This document shows positions 5,323 through 5,360 of a stretch of 5,360 nucleotides of DNA, piece after piece. The stretch is from contig JALWDV010000074.1 of the NCBI GenBank assembly GCA_027036755.1, forward strand, positions 1 to 5,360, written 5' to 3'. The notes beneath the pieces were generated by a model, which had not been told where the DNA came from, did no database searches, and saw nothing but the letters and a program-made list of their open reading frames with translations. This stretch comes from Anaerolineae bacterium. Lineage in GTDB: Bacteria > Chloroflexota > Anaerolineae > J102. The stretch's first letter is position 1; each line of letters opens with the position of its first letter. The translations under genes and the position numbers were made by a program.

Positions 5323-5360
5323 AGAATCCGCAAATGGAAAGGAGGCGACTTCACCCCTCC

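Overview
The window is a GC-rich bacterial segment. Three genes on the + strand are packed head to tail (633-5112), with repeat-laden, more AT-rich non-coding DNA on both sides (1-632 and 5113-5360). There is no taxonomic marker (no rRNA, tRNA or housekeeping gene). The cytosolic AlkP-type phosphodiesterase pair, the palindromic CTCCCCC...GGGGGAG hairpins and the degenerate TGACGTT heptads are reminiscent of Chloroflexota (Anaerolineae-like) genomes. That assignment is an inference at low confidence.

Left flank (1-632): I find no credible gene. It holds three C-rich/G-rich hairpins (1-36, 79-115, 209-242), one arm of a 16-nt perfect inverted repeat (143-158) whose partner lies beyond the last gene (5307-5322), a 10-nt direct repeat pair (397-422), a TGACGTT-type heptad run (524-551) and, just ahead of the first gene, a terminator-like hairpin with a short T tract (569-591). 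A competing hairpin overlaps its right arm.

Genes: the first two encode diverged paralogous phosphodiesterases of the alkaline phosphatase superfamily (type I phosphodiesterase/nucleotide pyrophosphatase group; 546 and 532 aa). Both retain the full set of metal ligands and neither has a signal peptide. The first has a Thr at the nucleophile position (T48) and the second a Ser (S47). The third gene encodes a 410-aa GT-B glycosyltransferase of the GT4 type. The gaps are 5 nt and 2 nt, so the genes very probably form one translationally coupled operon. The likely theme is assembly or modification of a surface glycan: the transferase adds a sugar on the cytosolic face, and the two phosphodiesterases cleave or transfer phosphate esters on a nucleotide-, lipid- or glycan-linked substrate. 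The substrate cannot be read from sequence.

Right flank (5113-5360): no gene. It has a weak hairpin right after the last stop, a second copy of the TGACGTT heptad pattern, an A/T-rich hairpin, the second arm of the 16-nt inverted repeat and an AAAGGAGG string near the window edge. Both flanks therefore share two kinds of short repeat. That shared framing and the Thr/Ser paralogue pair are the most notable things here. I did not find a demonstrably new defence, mobile or RNA system.
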